The notes beneath the pieces are model-generated. The model saw nothing but the letters and a program-made list of their open reading frames with translations, was not told the origin of the DNA and searched no databases. 64,000 bases of DNA from Alopecurus myosuroides (taxonomy: Eukaryota > Streptophyta > Magnoliopsida > Poales > Poaceae): NCBI GenBank assembly GCA_028641055.1, contig CM054057.1:399698541-399762540 (forward strand), written 5' to 3'. Positions 57,302-64,000 of this stretch are shown piece after piece. Positions within the stretch are counted from its first letter, which is position 1; every line of letters starts with the position of its first letter. Made by a program: the position numbers and the translations under genes.

Positions 57302-60300
57302 TGTAACATCCCAAGTTTTAAAACAACCTTAGAATGTTTGTTTCCTGTTTTTATTTCAAATGCATCATGTCATCATATTGCATTCATGTGTTGAATTTGA
57401 ATTTCAAAACAAATTTCAAATCCTTGTTTCACACTTGGTCTGTTACAATTTTCAAATGAAACATTTAAATCAAACAATTCTATTGTTTCCAATAAACTTG
57501 AATTTTCATATAATTAACTTGCTTAATTTTCAATATTTCATTTATTGCAAAATTCAATCAAATTCATTTAAATTTCAAACAGCAACAAAAATTTAAAATT
57601 TTGAAAAATAAAAGTTGGTGCAACTGGGCATTTTCAATATGGAACTTATAAAAAATTATCACCAAAATTTTTGAAACCCAAAAACCCTTTCTTTTCTTCT
57701 CTTTTCTTTTCTACAAAAAAATAGAGAGAAAAAGAAATAAAATAAATGGAAAAACGGGCTGGGGGAGGCAGGCCAGGCCAGCCAGCTGGGCCGGCCCAGC
57801 CCACCTACCACCCCAGCGCGCAGCGCACGCGGCCCGCTCCCCTAACTCCCTCCTCCGTACGGGGGGATGTCGACACCTGACGACAGCAGGCACGCGCCGC
57901 GCCTCCCCCCTCTCCACCTGCTCCTCCCTCTCCCTTTTTCTACCCCGAGATCCCCAAACCCTAGCCAAACCTCCCCTCTTCCTCCCTGCGCCGCCATCTC
58001 CACTTCTCCCTCTCGGATCCCCTCCCTTTTCCTGCCTTTTTCGTTCTGAAGTTTCTAAATTTTCTGTAACACCTCCATGGCCGGAGCTTGGTGCGTCTAG
58101 GGTGGCTGCGGTGGTCGTCCCCTCGACCTCCAGGGCACGGGAACGAAACCGTGGAGGTACCCTCTCCGTCCTCGCTTCCTCGACCAGGCCTGGGAGGCGC
58201 TCGAACCGCCACCACCGCGTCATCGACACCGCCGGTCACCGCCACCTCACCGAGCCGTCCTCCTCCTCCTCTACTCCCCCACGGTGAGCGTCACCTTCTT
58301 CTCCTCCCTCTTTTCCCTCCTGTTGCACGTGCGCGCAATGCACTCCGCTGCACGCATCGCGCGCACCAGCCGCAGCAGCGCAGCGCTCGTCGCCGGCGTC
58401 TCCACCGTGCCCTGGCAAAGTTCAGTTAACTGAACTTTTTCAGTTTCAGTTAACGCTCCAGATCTCACCTCAAACCCCACACACCCCCTGTTCTATCACG
58501 AAACCGAGCCCAGCCCAGTGGCACACAGCCCACGCGCGCGAGCCCAACGTCCCCGGTTCGATTCCCCCCGCGCGTGATTAAAACCCCCCTTTTTGCCCCG
58601 CTCGCCACGCTGACATGCGGGCCCCACGCGTCAGCGACGTGGAGGCCACGCCAGCACGCACTCGCGCGCCGCGTGGGTGCCACCTGTGCCTGACCCCATA
58701 GGTCAGTGACAGGGGGTGACGCGCAGCTGTGTGACAAAAGTCCCTGGACTTTTCTGTAGTTTCTGTTTTCGCGAACAGGTCCCTGTAATCTTTCCAAGTT
58801 TCTGAAATCACAGAAAGGCCCCTAGAATTCAAATTCAAATATCTTTTGCAATACAAATCCAAATTCAGTAAATAAAATATGTTTTCCATTCAAAATTTCC
58901 TGAACTTTTCAAATCTTCTATCTGTTTACTATTTTGAACAATTAAAAATTATAGTATTTTCTGTACCTTATTTAATTCATTTGAAATTGTTTAAACCATA
59001 ACTAATTCAAATTAAATCCAAATTTAATTTGTAAAATATGTTTTCAAACCAGAAAAATATAATCTTTTCAAATATGAATTTTATTTAATGTTTGGAACAA
59101 ATAAAATTCAATCAATTTAAGTACTTGGATTAAATTCATTTAAATCTTGTTTAAACTTGTTTAATTCATAATTAGTTCATTTTAATTTCAAATTCAGAAA
59201 GTAATACATGTTTTCCAATCAGAATTAAACGCTCTATCCAATTATGCCATAATAAGAACATTTTGAGAAACTAAATTTTGCACTAATTTCAATTCTGATT
59301 TTTATTCAATTAAAATGCCAAAAGCGACAATTAAATATTTACAACTCCAAATTTGGCGAATAAAATATCTAGTTGAAGCTAATTTCATTTCCTAGCTGTT
59401 TCTATCATCTCTCATGCATTTAATCCACTTTAACCAATGTTTAGTTGTAGTTCATTAAATTCTCAATTAATGCACATGGGCTTTACCATATGCAATTCAA
59501 TTGCATATGGGCCCATTTAATTATGTTACCATGTCAACTAGCTTATCTTTGATGCATCAATTAAATTGTCATGCATCATCCCATGTTTTTGCATTATGCC
59601 ATGTTATTTATTGTTTTTCTCTCTTTGTTGTTTGTTTGCTTTTTCTCGAATAGACGACGACGTTGAGACAGACGAGGTTTACGATACCACTTCAGAGGAG
59701 TTAGCCCCGTACCAAGCTACTGAGTTTGCAGGCAAGTATTCACTCACATGAACCATTGTGTCCCTTCCACACTTGTTACCGATATTTTCCGTTGTCTAAC
59801 CTGCTAGCATTATGATTTGTTGCTTATGTTCCGATCCTATCACATGTTATCCTATAACCCTGATATAGCCTATCCTCCACACCTATAACCCCGTTGCTTG
59901 TTGCCTGTGTCTTACTAGCATGCTTAGGGTTGTTTATGCTCGAGTCTGATGTCCGTTATTTCTGTTACCATATTTATTTATGTTCTGGGGGCTCGATGTT
60001 TAAACAACAATCTATTAATGTTTGAGGTAATGCTAATTTGATGATAAGGCACCGGCAGGAGGCCGGGTATGGTTTTGAGGCCTGCTAGTGTCGAACTCAG
60101 GAAAAGTTCTTGTCCTCTAGATCCATGATGAGCGCGCTAACCGCATGTGGGAAGCGTGTATGGGCGCCCCCCTCAACTTTGATTCGATTCGCATCTCGTC
60201 CAAATCGCCTCATTTAGTTCGGGTTTTCCATTTTGCCGCATGCATATGCAGGTGCGAACCCTTGGCGCCAGGGTGGTAACTTTTGTAGTCGGCATTTAGG

Positions 60301-61477
60301 GAGACACGTTCTTAGAGTGCTATGAGGGTCCCCTTTTCTTCGTGGGGCTTGATTAGCCGTGCGCTCAATTGCACGGGGTTCTTTGGGCTTGATGCGAAGA
60401 AGAGTTGGGTTGTGTTGAGTGGCCTGCTTGGTGGGTTTGATCCCCGCCTGGCGGGTTATTCTTACGTGTACGGCCAAATTGGTGCATCCCTGCAGGGTTA
60501 AATCTTCTCGAGAAGCCGTGTTGTCCGCGGTTATGGATGACTTGGTGATAGGGCTGGCTAACAAGGATTAGACAACTTACACCTAATTAATAATAATTGA
60601 CTAGTAATAGGCATATTGTTACAATAACCTGAACCTTCTTTAATCCAATTGTGTGAGTTATCCTCGGATTTCTTCTTTGGATAAGGGGCGAGATCCAGGA
60701 TGGGTTTGTTTGGGGTTAGTGGTAGTTGGTTCCGATGCGCTATCTTATCCCTTTCTTTTAGCCGGAAGTTGTAGCGTGTCTCTGTAGTTGGTTAGTGCAG
60801 CTCGCTGTCGCACCTTTGTATCACCTATCTTCCGTTGAACCCAAAGCATCTGTACTTGGTGTTGTCGGGTACACTTTGGTATCTTGTGTGTCTTGCTTGC
60901 CAGTACTCGTCCGTACTGACCCCTTTGGGGCTGCTGGTTCTGCAGACTACGTTTCCGAGGATCCCCATGGTGGCTACTACGTGGAGTATGACGAGGCTGC
61001 TGACGAGTAGATAGCGGACCCTGGCAGGATCCGAGACTTCGTGGATCGGTTCCGTTCTTTCGTTTCCGGCCTCTTAGCCTATTTGGATCTTGTCTGTACT
61101 CAGACACTTTGGATGCTTCCGCTGTGATGTAATGATGGCTTGTTGAGACATGTGTCCTATGCATGACTATATTTGCTATTTCTGCTCTAGTGAGAGCGTT
61201 TGCCACTTATTTCTATTTCTTTGTGTCTTAGAGATTTGTTGTGATATCACTTGTTCAAATGCCGTTGACGTACTATGTGTGTATGTTATGAAGTACGTCA
61301 ATGGAAGTATTCAGATTTCTATTAGATGGTTTCACAGACGATGAATAGTAGAGGATGGTTGTCACACGTTTACGTGTTGGCCTACTCATATTGAGATGCG
61401 GGTGCAGGTAGGCCCCGTAAGCCATTTATCTACTGTTTAGCGGGCTGTGTGTATCCTCTAAAAGTCCGGGTGCGACA
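57302..61477 (+). repeat. 3' LTR of element C, 4,176 bp
   Basis: TGTAACATCCCAAG ... GTCCGGGTGCGACA. Followed by AATTT, matching the left flank. Contents correspond to the middle LTR: TATA 57647, GC-rich block with donor at 58284, palindrome 58417-58438, tRNA-like module 58511-58594, exon-like blocks 59654-59731 and 60946-61010. Confidence 0.92.
59654..61010 (+). other. Two acidic coding-like exons with a GC-AG intron, C 3' LTR
   Basis: Same arrangement as at 49510-50864: block 59654-59731, GC donor at 59732, acceptor ending 60945, second block to TAG 61008-61010. The encoded residues match apart from one Gln-to-Pro change in the first block; the second block is identical at the protein level although one codon differs silently (TAT to TAC). 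Intron 1,214 bases. Confidence 0.5.
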
Positions 61478-64000
61478 AATTTGTAATATTGCATAGCATC
61501 TACTAAGTTCTAAGGCTATGAAAATAACAAGGGTAAAAGAGATGGCTACACACTACTAGGATAATAACATAGCTTAATATAACTTAGTAAAATTTCCTAT
61601 CATGCATGCTACTCAAAATCAACTAATGCATATAGAAAATAATGGGTAGTTGATGGTGTGTTACTTCACAAAAGACCGTTGCTCTCCGTACAATCTATTC
61701 ACTGAAAACACAATAACAAAAATAAACAAGCATCCTAGCAATCAAACACCTAAGTGAAGAAAACAAACATAGCAAATAATCATAACAAAGGGGTTGTACC
61801 AAGTTGGCTAGGGCAAGGTCAAGATTTGAGTTCAATACTTGTTAAGGAAACTCCAAGGTTTTACTTGGGATGGAATAGGTTGAGTTTGATGTGATCTAAC
61901 TTTATTATAAACATACTTGTCGAGGAAGTTCCAAGAGTTCACCAAGGTGATCTCACTATTTCAACTAAAGTATCACAATACAAAGTGTAACACTTAGTTG
62001 TTTTCATCAAAACATTTGAGGGATCTAAGTTAGTCCTTCCATTTTGGTTGAGGCTAGGTCTAGGGTCAACTAACTTCATAACAAAGGAGATAACAAGTTA
62101 AAGTCTTGGTATTTTCTATTTGGGTAAAGGGCTGGACAAAAACAACTTTTTATTGTTCAACTTGTGTGGATGGCTCCAAGTCTTCACATGCTTGTCTTCT
62201 TGAAGATCATCTTCATGCTTCTATTGTAGTCTTTTGCTTGGATGGATTCTTCTCTTGATCTTCATAGATTTCTTCATGGCTTTCACTTCAATAATTTGGT
62301 TTGGGTATGGCATGGGCACAAAATACCACAAAGTCAAGAGAAAGAAAATAGGAAGAAAGATAGAAAGAGAGAGGGAGATGTTTTCTTCTGGATTTCTTCA
62401 CACTTGCACTTCCTTGATTTGCTTCTATTTGTGGAGTCTTTTCTTCAAAATTTCTTCATTGATCCTCCTTGTAGATCTTCATGTTGCCACCAAGTTGAAT
62501 GTGAAGAGCCTTCTATTGCTTGAGTCTTGTTTTCCATTTTCTAACTTGATGGATTCTTGAAGCAAGAATAGGGGGATGGAGGAGTAGATAGAAAACTATA
62601 GTACTAGTGTTTGAGCTTCACTACTTGGTCTCTTATATGGTTTACATACTAGGTACTTGGTCTTGGATTCAAAATGGCCACAACAAACAATGGTAGAAAG
62701 AATAGAAACAAAATCTAAGACATGATCAACTAGTGGTTCACTAAGATGGATTTTTGGTCCAACTTACAAGGCAATTGTTCAAGGTTATCCAAAAGGTTTA
62801 GGTACTGATGTCTCTGGTTCAAGGTTACCAAAAGGAGCAAATTTTCAAAGGGAACTATATTGAAAATATTTATAGAATTAATTCTATGTCAAAAATACTC
62901 AAATAGACAACTTAATTATAAATTCAATTTTAATTTGACCAAAAATTATTTTGGGACAGAGGGTATGAAAGTACACATTCTAAGGTTTCCAAATATATTT
63001 TATTTGCATTTTTTGGATTTATAGAATTTGAATTATACCAAAAATCATCAAACAAGCATTTTTAAATTTTAACCAATTTAAGTTTGTCAAATTTGAATTT
63101 GAACAGTGCTTAAAGATTCTACAGATCCAGGGGATTTCAAAAAGTCCATGTATGCTAAATTTGGGCTTATGGTTAAAAAGATATGATGGTTCAAAGTTCT
63201 AGGGACTAATCTGCAAAATCTACTTTTTATTTTCTATTCCGGAAGAAAAACAGAGACTGGGCTGCTATGCGCTGCACTGGGCGACAGATAACACCTGGGC
63301 TTGGGCCGTCTACGTGCTTCACCGAGCGACGAATAAGAAACTTCACGCTCTGCTGACTGGACTGCCACTTGGCCTTTCCTAATTGGCCGATACCTGTTTG
63401 CTAGGTGGATCTAATTCTAGCCCTACGACGAGGATCGAGCGGACAGGGATGAGGAGGAGGAGTCTCACCGGGGTAGGTCACCGGAAAATGGCGCGGTGGC
63501 GGCGCTGCCCTCGGTTTTCAACGACGTCGAGGCTAGGAGGCACCCTCGGGCTCGGGGATAGCACAGAAAGGGGCTCCTCGACGTGGGAAATCCGATGGTG
63601 TGCTCGTAAGCCTCCCGTGGTGCTCAAAACGGAGGCGCCATGATGATTTCCGAGGCGGCGGTGCGGGACGGCTCCGGCGAGCTCGATTCGTTGGTTCCCT
63701 GCGGAAAAAAATCGAGAAAAAATTATGAGGAGGTTCGTGGGGACAAGGGAAAGCATAGGAGTGGGAAAACGGGGCCGATGGCCTCCTATAACTGCCACAA
63801 AGATGAAGAACGGCGGCGGGGAGTGTCAAATCCGGTGAGGAATTTCTCGAGCCTCGGGGCGTGAAACAGAGAGATGATAAAGGGGAAAGAGGGAGGTCGA
63901 GGAGGGCTTTAAGGAGAAGCAAATATCTCAGAGATTGATGGCTTGTAACGCTCGAATTCAAGAGGATTAAATCCTCCATTATTTGGAAGAAACGGAAGAG
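61478..64000 (-). repeat. B1 5' LTR, right part, cut by the window edge
   Basis: Starts with the duplicated target AATTT and continues the B1 LTR (GTAATATTGCATAGCATC), matching 7145-9720 closely to the window end. The GC-rich exon-like block is at about 63979-63470 on the minus strand. About 1 kb of the LTR is outside the window. Frames such as 63533-63979 are LTR sequence. Confidence 0.88.

Larger units (their letters stand above)
39735..61477 (+). mobile_element. Element C complex: tandem Tekay/Del-like chromovirus
   Basis: Order: stub of a 5' LTR (39735-39815), truncated internal with pol (39816-47160, containing solo LTR D), full LTR (47161-51332), full internal (51333-57301), full LTR (57302-61477). 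Flanks are AATT(T) on both sides and join to form the B1 LTR. LTRs start TGTAACATCCCAAG and end GTCCGGGTGCGACA. The PBS is initiator-Met type. The C-terminal chromodomain and long LTRs suggest the Tekay/Del chromovirus clade. The two full LTRs (4,172 and 4,176 bp) are very similar by eye. All coding units are interrupted. Confidence 0.88.
6076..64000 (-). mobile_element. Element B1: long-LTR non-autonomous retroelement hosting B2 and C
   Basis: On the minus strand the LTR reads TGTAACATCCCTGATTTTTG ... AAAGTTGGGATGCTACA. Order on the plus strand: 3' LTR (6076-10678), internal region (10679-11603 and 37728-38648), then 5' LTR (38649-39734 and 61478 onward, truncated by the window). The internal region is interrupted by B2 and the 5' LTR by the C complex. 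Without insertions the internal region is only about 1.85 kb and has no gag or pol. The PBS (minus, 38634-38645) reads TGGTATTAGAGC, one mismatch from the initiator-Met type. The 5 bases left of the element are CCCCC; the right TSD is outside the window. Confidence 0.85.

Overview
The window looks like intergenic DNA from a large grass genome, most likely a Triticeae cereal (wheat, barley, rye or a relative). Almost all of it is transposable elements nested inside one another. I find no intact host gene, no rRNA gene, no convincing tRNA gene and no CRISPR array. Family assignments come from protein motifs, LTR termini, primer-binding sites (PBS) and target-site duplications (TSD) read directly from the sequence; no database search was run. 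A, B1, B2, C and D are my own labels.

Layout. 1-327 is the end of a minus-strand gypsy LTR. 328-3511 holds two broken GC-rich coding regions (392-811 and 1361-2080) and AT-rich spacer. 3512-6075 is the 5' LTR and leader of a plus-strand gypsy element (A) with a tRNA-Asp type PBS. A is cut at 6076 by B1, a minus-strand retroelement with LTRs of about 4.6 kb that runs past the right edge. Two plus-strand elements sit inside B1: B2 in its internal region (11604-37722, TSD AAAGG) and the C complex in its 5' LTR (39735-61477, TSD AATT or AATTT). B2 carries a 14 kb CACTA transposon in its 5' LTR (13973-27944, TSD TTT). C carries a minus-strand solo LTR, D, in its integrase (41634-45982, TSD GCGAC).

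How the parts relate. C is a Ty3/gypsy chromovirus (Tekay/Del type by its C-terminal chromodomain) with an extra ORF, gag-protease, RT-RNaseH and integrase; every copy here is broken by stops, a frameshift, a deletion or an insertion. B has no gag or pol, but shares with C the initiator-Met PBS, the leader just after it, the sequence before the polypurine tract, an extra-ORF-like small ORF and an exon-like organisation inside the LTR. B therefore looks like a non-autonomous partner of a C-like element. Both B2 and C are LTR-internal-LTR-internal-LTR tandems sharing a middle LTR.

The CACTA element encodes, on the minus strand, a TNP2-type transposase, a second gene with a Transposase_24-like region and an Ulp1-like tail, and a small RNase H1 N-domain protein with a C-terminal membrane segment. 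Both large genes seem to have a 5'-UTR intron containing related hairpins whose arms differ by three compensatory base-pair changes, and each is preceded by a cluster of GTGGCGCAC palindromes.

The most unusual observations are: the shared three-exon, GC-AG intron layout in the LTRs of B, C and D; the B/C parasite-like relationship; the CACTA hairpin pair; and repeated tRNA-like A-box/B-box/oligo-T modules in C, D and CACTA.
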